64,000 nt of DNA from Sisyra terminalis (lineage: Eukaryota > Arthropoda > Insecta > Neuroptera > Sisyridae): assembly GCA_958496175.1 (NCBI GenBank), contig OY292278.1, positions 22,196,001 to 22,260,000 on the forward strand, read 5' to 3'. Position 1 is the stretch's first letter; every line of letters begins with the position of its first letter. The notes under the pieces are model-generated. The model did not search any database. It saw only the letters and a program-made list of their open reading frames with translations, and was not told where the DNA came from. Shown one piece after another: positions 22,626-34,571 of the stretch. A program made the translations under genes and the position numbers.

Positions 22626-25140
22626 TGTCTAGTTATTAAATACTACTTCAGCATATTTCAAAAATGAAAATTATTTTCTCAAGATATTCATATTTTTTTT
22701 CATTCCTACAGCATGTTTGCTGCTAACTGTAACTCTCGTTTACTATTACTACTACTATTCCACAAGTATGAACTCATTAAAATTGTTACCTAAGAATTAG
22801 CGCCAAATAGTAAAGTTTCGAAAAATTTCAAATAGAACCTGTAATCATTTGTTTAATGGAAATCCCAACTTAAAATTTTATTTGCATAAAAACCAGATGT
22901 CTAGAAAGTTAAAAAAGTTAGAGAATTCAACAAATAAGGGTAGAAACTTTAATTTTAAAAAGATCTAAAAAAAAAAACAAATTCCCCAAAACTATTATGG
23001 GAACCAAATTACAAAGAGGGACACTAGAAGGTCGACAAATTAATTAAAACGAAACATGATTAAATCTTCATTCGTCATTTTAACATTTAAGAAAAGAACA
23101 CTATATGTACATAGAAATGAAGAGTATAGTGGAATAAGAGAAACTAATTCATCAAATAACTCCTAATATATTAGACATCGTACGATGGCTTAAAGACTAT
23201 TCACTCCAAACTACAGCACAGAAAGGATATTCTGGTAAAATAATTACCAGAATAAGATCAGGACTCATTGTACCAAATTCAAACAGCTACATTGTACTAA
23301 TGCAGAAAATTGGGCCACCTTAACCACGTGCTGAAGTATCAAATGATAAAAAAGCAACCAAATATCATGTTTCTTTAAGTACAGAAGAAAACAGGAACAT
23401 TCCTAAATCTAAGGAGCAAATTGGTCAAAAGAACAATACAATTTCGAGAAACAAAAACATTCAAAAATAAAAATGTATTTAGAAATATATTTGTGTAACA
23501 ACTTAAGTATAAGTGAGCTTTTATGAATTTTGTATGCATATGGGTTTTTATATGTTCAATGTTCTTATAGGTAAGAAACCTATATGGCCGGATAAAAGAC
23601 GGTTAGCGCGATTGGGCTCAACCGGGCCCCGCGTTACCATCAAAATAAAAAAAAATAAAGCAAATTACATATTTGATGATCCATGTAACTTGATATATTA
23701 GGTGTATCGGAAAAAAATATCGTTTTTAAACCAATAGTCATTCAATTGCCATTTATCTGCTTCTAAGTTTCAAGTGATACTAATCAAAGTGGTACTAAAG
23801 ACATCTATTTCAAAGTGGTACTAAAGACATTTTGTGATTAGAGTAATTTATCATCTTAGTAAAAATTACAAAATATTTTTTATTCCGAAATCTATATTGA
23901 AATGGTAGGACTAAAAACCCGAAAGAATATAAATTTAGCATTGCATGTTCTTCTAGTTTCACAGGATAGCGACGCAAAGTTGTTACTGAAAGCATTTTCC
24001 ATGTTTATCTAAGTGCATTAGAAGTTTATTAATGTCAAATAAGTTTTTTTAAGTTCAAATTCGATAATTTTCATCTCTTTAACTGGTACCAATGAAATAT
24101 GACAAAAAACTTAACCAAGAAAAGCTTAAAGGGGGAAATGATGCCAAATATATGCCAGAAAGTTGAAGAACTGTCAAATAATCCTAATCAATCTTAATCG
24201 ATTAGTCAAATAACCAAAAGTGTCCAGAAACTGTTAACAGATAAAATTCTATGCTCCAACACGGTAATGGAAGACCCTTCTGCAGAAGAAAAGCCCGGGA
24301 AAAAAGTAATTAATTAAGGGAAAGATGACATTACTCTACCCACTATAATCGACCAAAGTTATTTGATCGGATTTCTATTTATTTTAATCGTTTCCCCATT
24401 TACTAAGTGGTAAAACAAATGAAAGCTTAAGTGATATTCAAAATGTATTTTTTTGATATTTTCCTTGCTAATTAATTGATTTTTACTAATATGGCATTAA
24501 AAATTTGCACACTAGATGTCAAAACGTTGATTCTATTGAGACTGATTATATCATTGATTTAAAATCAATAGTTGTAACAAAATTTTGTGTTTTAATTGTA
24601 TCTTGAAAAAAACGACAATACTTTCCGGAACACCTAATATTTATGTACATACAAAATTTGAATTTTATTTATTGTTTAATACAGAGAGGGCGCCGCAAGT
24701 ATTCAATCCAGGCTTGTGAGCCTTAATATGTAAATTAAAATGTGTATTTGAAAAACGCACTTAATTTGTTATGATCAAGCATAAGTATGTGTATTTAATT
24801 ATATCTATATTAATAATTAAAAATGTGGCAATATTAAGGATATCAATTAATTTTCGGAATTCAATTTTTGGTGGTCCGAAGTTCACCGGGTCCTCTAGTT
24901 ATTTGTACAAGAAAAAAGGGGGTCGTAATTTTTTGGCAAGGGACTGTAACTAGGTTTGTAGAATTAGTGCAAAATTATCTAGCGAATGTTAAAGTAGTTT
25001 TTAATTTGCAGAGAAGTTTGAACTTTTGAACTTTAAAATCTTTTGTTATTTTTTCTGAAGTTGGAAGCTCTTTGTGATTTTTCGAGGTTCTTTATGTACG
25101 TAGGTACTGTATCTGTAGTCCTACGTAGGTATGTATATAT
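22625..25140. other. Intergenic DNA
   Basis: Mostly AT-rich. Bases 23,160-23,360 read on the plus strand as a gag-like snippet (IVRWLKDYSLQTTAQKGYSG) that I do not recognise, so it is left uncalled. A GC-rich patch with gggctcaaccgggccccgcg lies at 23,611-23,631. Confidence 0.4.
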
Positions 25141-25660
25141 AGATTAGTCAAGATGGCGTACGTTTATTTCTCAACGAGGAATTTATTGTTTATCACCCTT
25201 TCCTTTCGTGTTCCTTGCTCTTATTTTTTCGTCGTTTTGTTGACAAGATCAAACGAAAAATTGTTTCGTTCGAATAAAATTATCATCGGACGCATCGACG
25301 GGGACACGATGTCTTTAACGCGCGGCGTTGCCAATTCGCGTGACCTGCGACCCCTTTGGCGAATTGTGGCCGTTTTGTCGCGTTTGTATGCAGCAGAAGC
25401 TGCGACATAGCATCTTTCCCATACCGAGATACCAAAACTGCAAACAGAAGTCGGTAGCGCAACCACGAGAACATGAAGAAGGCCGTGTTTCGTTGTCTTC
25501 GACCATTGTAAATACGACAGATCCAATCAGCCAAATGTGCCAACGGCGGATATTTTTACGACGACAACAACGCAACGCACATAATTCATTTGGCCCAATG
25601 CGTTTCTACATACACAATGTACGAATTGGAACGGTTCAAAATAAAATATAAATGTTCGAT
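25140..25660. other. CpG-containing high-GC island
   Basis: This is one of the most GC-rich segments of the window, open in several frames on both strands at once. None of the products is recognisable and several frames lack an ATG start. It could be a promoter, enhancer or unrecognised exon. Confidence 0.3.
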
Positions 25661-25984
25661 GCTTTACATTCATACATGCATTTTTCATTGTCTTTTTCGT
25701 TTTGTTTTTAAGGGATGAAGATGTCTGGAATGATTCACACAAAGATGAAAATCTCGCTCTTTAACGACATAGATTCTCGCTGACATTTTCGACCAACTGT
25801 AATCGATGAGAGATTCCATCTTAATTTATATATTTTCTCCGTTTAACGATATGTTTTTGTTTTTATAAGCGCTATAGTCTTTTGTTTTTTTTACGATCTT
25901 CTTTTCTTTCACTTAATTCTATTTTCTACTTTTCTTAAAACTATTTGTGTAGTTATTTAAAATTAGCTATTTTCTCAATTAAGA

Positions 25985-26205
25985 TTTTCCAAACCTTACC
26001 AACCGATTGAATATAAGTAACCCGAAACAAATATTGATATTTGCCAAGGAAACCCAAAAAACAAAACAAATTTACAGTCTAAGTGTATGTTCTTTAATTC
26101 CGTAAATTACCTTAGGGAATAGGGAGGTGGGATCTTTAAAATCTTATTTTGAGGAGATAGGGGTTTATAAACAAATCATAGGAAGATAACAATATTATGG
26201 TTTTA
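25985..26205 (+). repeat. Direct repeat Q, copy 1
   Basis: Bases from aatattgatatttgccaagg through aatcataggaagataacaat match 27,760-27,957 closely in the same orientation (shared ttaattccgtaaattacc and tattttgaggagatag). The two copies flank the repeats at 26.27-27.55 kb. Confidence 0.8.
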
Positions 26206-26264
26206 ACATTGATAAATATTTTATTTATGTCCGAGTCACAATTAATTAATGAATAATAATATAT

Positions 26265-26405
26265 GTCTTATGACTCAATTTCTTCTTTATTACGACGCGT
26301 TTCAACAGTTTTTGGCTGTCGTTTACAGGTAATGAAGGTAAAATTGTAAAATATTATATCGTCGTAATAAAGAAGAAATTGAGTCATAAGACATAGATTA
26401 TTATC
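26265..26405. mobile_element. Small foldback element with ~43-bp arms
   Basis: The left arm includes gtcttatgactcaatttctt and ends ttattacgacg; the right arm is its inverse, starting cgtcgtaataaagaag. On the minus strand the centre contains ACAG / CUGU closing a CCAAAAA loop, then GAAACGCGUC. This is stem II, GAAA, palindromic ACGCGU and a GUC triplet of a decayed hammerhead whose CUGANGA box has become CUGUAAA. Confidence 0.7.
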
Positions 26406-27545
26406 TTATATATAAATTAACTATCTTGCTGTCCGTGCGTGCAGAATAGGCTATACGCATGCGCTCTATGATCCCCACTTACGCATTCAAAATGCTGGAA
26501 GGAATACTCACTCACAAATGTATTTATTTGTGAATACGTATTTCGAATTTTCAGGTTTACAATATGTGAAAGCCAAAAAAAGGATAATGCTCATTTATAA
26601 ACTTAACTTAACCGTTTCAGATATATCTACTTATCAGAGTTAAAATTTTTAAGCAGACTCTAAGTTTTTGTTTCTAATAAAAAATCAACTTTGTTTTATA
26701 TTAAGCAGTAATAACGTTTCGCTTTTAACGGACTTTGATTGATTATTAAATTTGAAATTTCGATTGTACAAACTTACAAACTTTGCTACCGTTTTTCACT
26801 CTTTTAGGGGAGAAATTTTCAAAAACCCTTTCTTATTATATATCTGCATCGTATAAGGAAAACACTTTCCAAATTTCATCGACACAAATATGAATTTATG
26901 TTTGAAAATACAATGTGTAACGAAAATTATTATGACCTTCTTTATTTTGATTATCATGACTAAAAAGCTATTTGATTTCGCACATTTGGACGTGGTACAT
27001 ACAAAATTGTTGGAAATAGGTGGAAAGCGTGGAAATTAATTCGAATATTTTATTTGTTTTCAACAACAATAATTGATTTTCAAATTGTTCTAAATACCGA
27101 AAAAAAGTTAGTATCGAAGATTTTATATTTGAATTGACAGTGAAATATATGGCAAAAAATTGCTATCTTAATGCTTTTCAGCTGAATATATAATTACTCC
27201 AGATCACAACCATTGGTTCATAAAAAAAAAGATTTTAAAAAGTATGATTGATGAAAAACGATCCAAAATTTAAAATCGCCTATTTGGTATAAGTACTACA
27301 TAAGTTTTAAACTTTCATACTAATTTAGTGAAATTACGTTATTTAAAATGTTATAAAAATGATATAAAAAACACTTATATTTTATTTCTTAATATAATTT
27401 TAGATAAAATTTTTTATATTTTAACAACACTTTGGTTATTAAATTTATAATTTTGATTGTTGATTAACTCTACATTATCTCATATTAAACATTTTATTGA
27501 GATAAAACCTTTAGTTGCGAATGCAACGGGCAACTGCTAGTTCAT
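26405..27545 (-). mobile_element. Second copy of the ctagc...-type interspersed repeat
   Basis: The minus-strand end reads ctagcagttgcccgttgcat, typical of this repeat's head. Internal text (gttggaaataggtggaaagc through aaaaattgct) matches 19,535-19,700 in plus orientation, so the element is rearranged or composite. Confidence 0.55.
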
Positions 27546-27547
27546 TA

Positions 27548-28140
27548 ATATTATAGCTACAAAATATCAAAATATTTTAAAAGATAAAGATCAGCAATTT
27601 TCAAATTCGCTCTAAAACCAACAAAAGATTGTTTACACCAAAGCAATACCTATTTTAACATTTTATTGATTGTTATTTACCGACGATTTATAGTTATTAA
27701 GATCATTAGCGACTCTAGGATTAATAAAAATTCGTAAGCTAACATATAAGTAGCCCACAACCAATATTGATAGTTACCAAGGAAACTCAAAAAACAAAAC
27801 ATATTTACAGTTTAAAAGCATGTTGTTTAATTCCGTAAATTACCTTAGGGAATAGGAATTACCTTAGGGGGGTCTTTAAAATCTGTACAAATCTTATTTT
27901 GAGGAGATAGAAGCTTATGAACAAATCATAGGAAGATAACAATATTATTGTTACAAAGTATTTTAAAAGATAAATGTCAACAATTTTCAAATTTGCTATA
28001 AAACCAACAAAGGTTTGGTTTTACCAAGGTAATACCTATTTAAACATTTTATTAATGGTTATTTCCTGACGATGTATAATTGTTAAGGTCATTAGTGAAT
28101 CTAGCATTGATATATTCCGTAAATCAAGAAATATTAAAAA
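27548..28140. repeat. Tandem duplication containing a partial SINE and repeat Q
   Basis: Bases 27,555-27,750 and 27,957-28,140 are copies of each other (shared attttaaaagataaa, ctataaaaccaacaaa, aatacctatt and the SINE tail). Between them sits Q copy 2 (27,752-27,957). The first copy has only the SINE body (27,666-27,745), while the second leads into a complete minus-strand SINE. A tandem duplication of ~400 bp is the simplest history. Confidence 0.7.
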
Positions 28141-28220
28141 TTTGCTCGATTCGAGATTCGAACCCAACACCTACCAGTTTTGGAGGGGCTACATTGACCA
28201 CTCGGTCACCAATAGACTTG
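28054..28220 (-). repeat. tRNA-derived SINE, copy 3
   Basis: Minus-strand copy: the tail lies at 28,054 and the head near 28,215, with A box tggccgagtggtc diverged to tgaccgagtggtc and B box ggttcgaatctc intact. Confidence 0.85.
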
Positions 28221-28583
28221 TTTAAGCAATTTAAATTGTAAGAAAATTAATTAATCCACAGAAAAATGAATAAATTTTTATATATTTGTAATTGTTTCCG
28301 ATCCTATAGTTTATCATCAATTTGTTGTAGGTAGTTCCGAGGATTTGAGGATTTTTTTTATTTTTAAATAATTAAAACTTGGTTTTTATTTTTTGCAACA
28401 TTTTCCATTTTATTACTGCTTTTTTAAGCAATTTTAAATGACAGTATATATGTACAAAAGAATAATTTTAACAAATTGCCATTTATGTTGATATAATATT
28501 AAATTACTATCAAATGTTGGTATTCAAGGGAGTTTGGATTAAAAAAGACTGTTTTTTATTTTTAAGAACTCTTTAATATCATC

Positions 28584-28625
28584 ATACTACTTACATTTCG
28601 CCTCTTTCGAGACTTCTTCAGGTAC
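28584..28625 (-). ncRNA. Hammerhead-like motif, family A left arm
   Basis: Minus strand: GUAC, CUGAAGA (28,621-28,615), extra A, stem II GUCUC / GAGGC with GAAA tetraloop, GAAA, UGUA. The core differs from canonical only at tolerated position 7. The stem III / stem I side has decayed (AUGU in place of ACGU and GUAG in place of GUAC). Confidence 0.5.
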
Positions 28626-28703
28626 TCGATAACGATTTATTAATTGCCAATATTAAATATGACAATTAATAATTAACAATGACAATTAATAGTTCGTTAT
28701 CGA

Positions 28704-28741
28704 GTACCTAAAGAAGTCTTGAAAGAGACGAAACGTTGTAC
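28704..28741 (+). ncRNA. Hammerhead-like motif, family A right arm, core mutation
   Basis: GUAC, CUAAAGA, extra A, stem II GUCUU / GAGAC with GAAA loop, GAAACGU, U, GUAC. Stem I and stem III are intact, but G5 of the core is A, which should abolish cleavage. The second stem II pair is U-A here and U-G in the left arm, so stem pairing is kept despite change. Confidence 0.45.
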
Positions 28742-28879
28742 GATGATATTAAAAAATTGTTAAAAATAAAAAATAGTCTTTCTTAATCCAAACACCCATA
28801 AATACCAACATTTGATTATAATTATGGATATGAATAGAGTAAATTATTAAAATACTATGGTACTTTAGTAAATTTAAAT

Positions 28880-29075
28880 TATTTTATTCAATATTATTTT
28901 TTGCATCGTTTCGCGGTTTATTAATTATAAATTTATTGTTATTTATAGTCGCTTGAAGAAGCAGTAATAAACTGCGAAACGTTACAAAAAATGAAAAAAG
29001 AAAGTGTAAATTATTTAAAAATAACAAGATCCTTAAATCCTCGGAACTATAACAAATTGATAAATACATTTTTAA
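28880..29075. repeat. Family A repeat with inverted hammerhead remnants
   Basis: Minus-strand text 'gttccgaggatttaaggatc' matches the family A phrase at 1300 and 28,330. On the plus strand at 28,952-28,982 UUGAAGA, extra A, GCAGU-AAUAA-ACUGC (a perfect 5-bp stem) and GAAACGU form a hammerhead-like core with C3 changed to U. A minus-strand partner (cgcgaaacgatgc) lies at ~28,904. Confidence 0.6.
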
Positions 29076-29079
29076 AAAA

Positions 29080-30080
29080 AAAATATATCTTTTAACAATT
29101 TCACGTATAAAGGGCAAAATTTCGTTATATCTTATGATGTCTCACATCCTCAGGAAGTGGATGATCAAAAGACCTAATTTTCGCCTTGCGTATCACCTAA
29201 TGAACCTAATATCACATAAATACGAAACTAAAGTTTTACTTCCAAAATTAGTTCTTATCCTATCAGAACTCTAACGTTTCATCCCCTATTATCAAATTAC
29301 GGTAAATTCTGAAAATGATAGTTGTTTTGTCGAAAAGAGTTCTTTATAAGAGGTCTTTCCCTCACGGGAAACTAAACCTGCCGGCAGGTAAAAAACAAAA
29401 TATCATGTTTATGTCACTTAAGTACAATTTCATTGGAGTATTTTCCAATATATGTATATCTTGGGTGGTACCCCGACATAAGCGTTTGCGTCAAAAGCGT
29501 TTCGACATCTGCGTTTCCCGACAAAAGCGCACCAGATAATAAAAAACTTGTTTTTTGAGCTTTGGTTAAGGCTATAACTAGAAATATTGTTTTGAAGTTA
29601 TATTTACTTTTTCTGGAGAATAGATGATAGGTAGGTAAAGTTAATAATTCTTTAAGAATTATTCTAATTATAATTATATATTATAATTAACATTATGTAG
29701 TTCATATACAAGGTTTATAAAATACCAACCAATCAAAATATTGAGGAAACTGACGTGTCCAAAAGGAATTCAAATTCATAACTGTTGGTAGCATTGGTAA
29801 CAAAATATCAATAAGTATATTAATTGGCGAGATTCATTTTTTTGAAAAATTTTCAAAATTTAGGTGTTACTATGGTTCCAATATTTCATTGGTTTAAACT
29901 TAAATACCAATTATACCAATTATGTCAATTTTTCAATCATAATAGGTCTTGCAATACATATAGGTAATTTCCATATATTCATAATTCAAGATACTTCAGA
30001 TGACGTATTTCTTTTAAATGGGACAACCTATGTAATTTATAAACCTTAGTTCATATAAACTTTAGGTCATACGTATATAT
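29080..30080. other. Intergenic DNA
   Basis: No gene. Around 29,480-29,540 there is a short run with three gcgttt / aaagcg phrases (aagcgtttgcgtc, aaaagcgtttcg, aaaagcgc). Nothing further is seen. Confidence 0.4.
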
Positions 30081-30084
30081 ACTA

Positions 30085-31102
30085 GGGTGTCCGTTATTTC
30101 CCAAATTGATTTTTTTACAACAATCGCCTCCTGAATTTTTAGTTTAAGATATAAAAAAAATTATTCAATACAATTAAGCTCTTAATTTCTTGATTAAACC
30201 GTGCCGGAATCATGTTACTTTTACCATTTAAATAACATGGGATTATTTGACTTGGGATTATTCTGACGTAAAATTTAACGCTCTACAAAAAAGATCTCTT
30301 ATAAATTTTCGATTAAATCACTCAATTAAAAGTTATTCAACATTCAACTTGTGCCAAGTATAAATCTGTAATATTTTCAACTTTTTGCTCATTTTTACTT
30401 TTTTTAACTATAAAAACATTGGAAGAGAAGATAAAAATTATTATCATTAGAGCGCCAGTGATTATTTGTGTAAATTTAATAGCTTGAACTGAAAGTTAAA
30501 CAAAAAAAAAAACATTTTTTGACAATTAAAACAGGTGACATAAGATCCGAATTCGCTATAGTCGTGAAATTCAATTTATCCAGGATAAATTTTCGTACTT
30601 TAATCAATATTTTGTACCTACGAAGTGAATATCATACTAATTAATGAGACTATCGACAAAAGTTCAATTAAAATTCGAACTTTTACCATTTCACCTGACG
30701 TCATCTATGAGAAATTTCTTAGAACTTGAAGTCAACAAATTAAATGTTGAATAAATTACAAAATACAAATTAAACAAATTAATTCAAGTTAAATGTTGAA
30801 TAACTTTTAATGGAGTGTTTTAATCGAAAATTTATTAGAGACCTTTTTTGTAGAGCGTTAAATTTTACGTCAGAATAATTTAATCTTAAATCTTTTCATT
30901 TATTTGTTTCTCAGAAAAAAAATTAAAAGTAAAAAGTCAAATAATCCCATGTTATTTAAATGGTAAAAGTAACTTGATTCCGACACGGTTTAATCAAGAA
31001 ACTAAGAGCTTAATTGTATTGGATAATTTTTTTTATATCTTAAACTAAAAATTCAGGGGGCGATCACTGTAAAAAAATCAATTTGGAATATAACGGACAC
31101 TC
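30085..31102. mobile_element. Foldback TIR element with TA target site, copy 2
   Basis: Same termini as 9751-10,332 (gggtgtccgttatttcc and the inverse) with TA at 30,083-30,084 and 31,103-31,104. The arms are separated by ~480 bp of unique AT-rich DNA, and the left arm has lost an inner part present in the right arm. No transposase frame. Confidence 0.82.
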
Positions 31103-31104
31103 TA

Positions 31105-33700
31105 ATATATACGTAGAAAAATTATAAAATTAGCTTAATCGTAAAATATTACAAACATTTTAAAATAGAGAGATGTGTTTTAAAAAATTACATAAGAATA
31201 TTTTGTACGTTAAAATCATATTAAATCATTTAATTCATTTTCATCGTTAAACCATATTAATTAAACCAAAAAAATAAATCATATAATAACAAAGTGTATA
31301 AAGAAAAATCTAAAAACTGCACTTTAAACTAATATCACAAAACAAATGCCGTAGGGTATAACAAATGCGGACAATGTAATATATAGAACATTGTATAATA
31401 ATAATAATTATGATAATAAATGTTAAATATATATAACTAACCATAGATAAACACAAGTTTTTAATTGTTTATTATTTGGAGCGCTTTTGTCGGAAAACGC
31501 AATTGTCAATTAGCGTTTATATCCGAGTGCTTTTGAAGGTACACCTCCACAGGTATAAGTTTTTAATTCTGACAATTTAATTAATTTAAAATAATAGTAA
31601 GCGTAGGTACATTAAGTTTTATTTGTGATGTTCTGTTTTGTCTGGGTCTGCTAGATAACATAATTTGTGGAGATTGCAATCTTAACATTTTAACTGCAAA
31701 TGTGTCTTTCTTTATCATTTTGATTTAATATCACCCAATTTTGTTAAAGTTCGTTTTTGATCAACTAGGATATCTTTTGGACTGTACAGTATGAAAAATA
31801 GTTGTGGATTGTATTGTATTTTTTAAGTTTTACGATGAATTAAGTTAAAGTTTTATATACTTATTTTCATAGTTCATAATATCAAAATATAATAATAAAA
31901 ATTCTTTGTATAAATATTTTCAATTTCAAAGTTCTGTTTTCAATAATATAAAATGTAAATATATCTTTTCACCCTTTTCACCCTTTTCACCTGTCAATTA
32001 TGGCATTAAATAATAATCAAACACATAATATTCGAGTTACGTTTTCATCTCTTGAAAATCGGTAGCGCAATAAAGGGCCTCTTCAACACTAATAAATAAA
32101 CCCTCGAAAGTGAGCGAATGAATTTCACAAGGGTTTCAATATGTGTTGGAGGTTCAAGGGGATGTTATTGGATGGAGTCGGGGTTGTTAAATGATGATGC
32201 ATAACATCACCACGATCATCACCAGCTAGATTCATATAATTTTCCGCTTTTATTTTTCTCGCTTGCACATCATTGTCTTGTATATACAGTGGTCTTTTTC
32301 GACGCCATTCAACCCCCGTTAAATTTAATATGGCCAACGTTGTGCAAATACTTTAGGGGTCAAATTTAATATCTTTGACAAATAGTCGTTCGGTGTCCAC
32401 AAAACATAGCATTCATCACTTCCACCTATTCCTCACCCTAATGCCTTAAAGCTTTTATAATCGAAGAGATTTGTCGAATTTGGTCTTGGAGATATAAGAT
32501 GCATATTTTTCATTTGTCTTTTGAAACAAAAAAATTATTGCTTTCTATGTTGACCCCTCGGATCAACCCTAATGTGAATGTGTGTCACGCAAATAAAAGC
32601 TAATAAAATTTTATTAAAATCCTTCGAGCTTGTTTAGGAGGGGGTTGTATTATATAATTGTTCCACTCACGTTATAACTGTGCCATTGGGGTGACTTTTT
32701 TATTGAAAATATTTTAATTGAATTTTGTCGAAAGGAAGAAATAGTCATCGAATCGGCACCTGTTTTTTTTTCAATGTGGACACAAATTCTTACCTGATAT
32801 TGAAAACGAAGGGTTTGTCTTAAGGAAAAAAAAACAGGTACGTTATCCGTTATTCGTTATCAAACACTGAAGGCATTTAGTTGGACAATTAAGATTAAGG
32901 AATTCCAGAAGTCGGACACATTTTCAACCGTAATTTCGGACCGTTCTAAAGGGGGTTTGGACATTTCTAACGACATTAACGACAACTTAAGAAAATTTTC
33001 AACTTGGGTGGTAGCAGCAGTTGGTTTGTCTATTTATTTATATTTGTTTTTGTTCAAATTCGATAGAAATCCTCATCATACCGACACTGGGTCCAATTAA
33101 TTACTAAGCTCATCTCTTTTCCACCATATCTTTTTTAACATATTATTTCTTTTCAATCAATTAATAGACTAATATAAAATTATAAGAAAAAAAATGCTTT
33201 GTCGTTCTCTAGTACTATGATCGATTTTACGAGCTAATCAAAGAAAAAAAAGAGGAAAAACATATTTTATCGGTTTAAATTTCTTTTGTGATTACGATCA
33301 ATGAAATCCAGGCTCGGGTTTGAATCAACCATAACCGGTACGACCACCCAAATTAAAAGAAATTATTACGAAAAAACACAACAAATGAAAATAAAAGCAA
33401 TAAATAATTCAATCAATTTGAATAAATCTTAAAATGTGATACCAGTACTACTGCCATCTATTCGTAAACAACTAGGTAAATATTCATTGATTGTTGGTTT
33501 CGGTGCAAAATACGTAGCTAGTATGAGGTTTGCGTCTTGGCTGGTCTGAGTTTCCTCACCAAATGGAATATGTCTCAGGTCGTGTAAATAGTAACAATCG
33601 TAATAATGTTCTAAAATATGTGAAAATCGTCAACCAACAATTGAAATTTTTTGACAACAATGTGAAACAATCCACAAAAACAACGAAATTTTTTATCTAT
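31105..33700. other. Intergenic DNA upstream of the gene block
   Basis: The first kilobase is AT-rich. Bases 32,100-33,020 are more complex and GC-richer (ctcgaaagtgagcgaatgaa, ctattcctcaccctaatgcc), with no recognisable product. They may hold regulatory DNA for the genes that follow. Confidence 0.35.
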
Positions 33701-33701
33701 A

Positions 33702-34487
33702 ATGCGAATTACTTTATCGCGAATTTTTATTTCTTTTTTATTGCTAATTTTTATCAGTCTGCTTTGGATTATAATAAAGGATATTAATAAAGACTCCAAT
33801 GCAAAAGTAGTGAAAATTTGCCAACGCTCAGATGAATTTCAAACTAATTTACACGATTTAGCATTTAGGTAATAAACATTGATTTTTTTTAAACTAAATT
33901 TTGGTTTGAATTTAAATATTTCGGTTTTAGGGTTCATTCATTGTTAGTTAAGCTAGGATTAACGCATTTCCTGTGTTATGGATCGCTTTGGAGTCAAATT
34001 CGGGAATCACGCTCATTCCCGTGGGTCACCGATGCAGAGATTTGCCTCTTAAATGAAGAAATCACTGCTATCGAGGAAGCTCAATTTTATCGCACATTCA
34101 GTAAAAATGGACTGGCCATCCAGTATTTGTCTTCGGAGGGAATATATGAGGTGACTGAACCAGGATTTGAAGAAGCAAAAGTTGAATTATATGTCTTTGA
34201 ACTAGATATTATGGTAATTTGATGATTTTTTTTACTTTATTAGTGTTCATTTGATTGTTTTCCAGCAACAAATGTATCGAAGAATTGGATGGAAACGTCG
34301 AGTGCTTCCACCAGACTGCAAAGGGATGAAATCTCTGGAATGTTTTCCGCCTCGTCTTATTTTACCCCCTTTACCAAAGAAAGAATTTGGTGGTTACATT
34401 TTCCCCGTACCACGTGAAGGAATTGAACTTCAAAAGTATCACTATGAGCACAATTGGTGGAAAGAAGTAAAGCCTCGGAATTGTTAA
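33702..34487 (+). CDS. LicD/fukutin-like type II membrane protein, 223 aa
   Basis: Three exons, 33,702-33,868, 33,931-34,213 and 34,266-34,487, join cleanly at GT-AG introns of 62 and 52 bp. Residues 8-25 (IFISFLLLIFISLLWIII) follow a short basic N-terminus, which fits a signal anchor of a Golgi or ER protein with its bulk in the lumen. Residues 68-94 match the LicD nucleotidyltransferase-fold core: HFLCYGSLWSQIR, then SFPWVTDAEICLL, where GS and the D90/E92 acidic pair correspond to the family's GS/GT and DxD-type metal-binding residues. The C-terminus (about 192-218) has FGGYIFPVPREG and HNWWKEVKP, like the LicD ending F.G..vPvP...L...YG.dW. Family members transfer phosphocholine or ribitol-phosphate groups to glycans; the substrate here is unknown. 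It is shorter than fukutin or FKRP. It lies tail-to-tail with RABL3, with 84 bp between stop codons. Confidence 0.8.
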
Positions 34488-34571
34488 ATACGTATCCTCA
34501 ATAATTGCTTTGCTACTTTTGTATTAATTATTCATAAAATATATAAATTATTTACAAAACAAGTATATTAA

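Larger units (their letters stand above)
28507..28825. mobile_element. Foldback element of hammerhead repeat family A
   Basis: Arms 28,507-28,645 and 28,690-28,825 are inverted copies (aatgttggtattcaagg... / ...aataccaacattt). Each carries a hammerhead-like motif facing the outside. The ~45-bp centre is AT-only spacer. No coding capacity. Confidence 0.8.

Noticed and set aside
23160..23360. Gag-like phrase IVRWLKDYSLQTTAQKGYSG
   Set aside because: I cannot tie it to a known family, and stops flank it; too weak for a feature.
25221..25651. Several overlapping 85-107 codon frames on both strands
   Set aside because: They overlap in many frames, some lack an ATG, and products look unrelated to any protein; they reflect higher GC content.
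33530..33787. 85-codon frame at the start of the LicD-like gene
   Set aside because: Out of frame with the conserved protein; the true first exon starts at 33,702 and splices cleanly.
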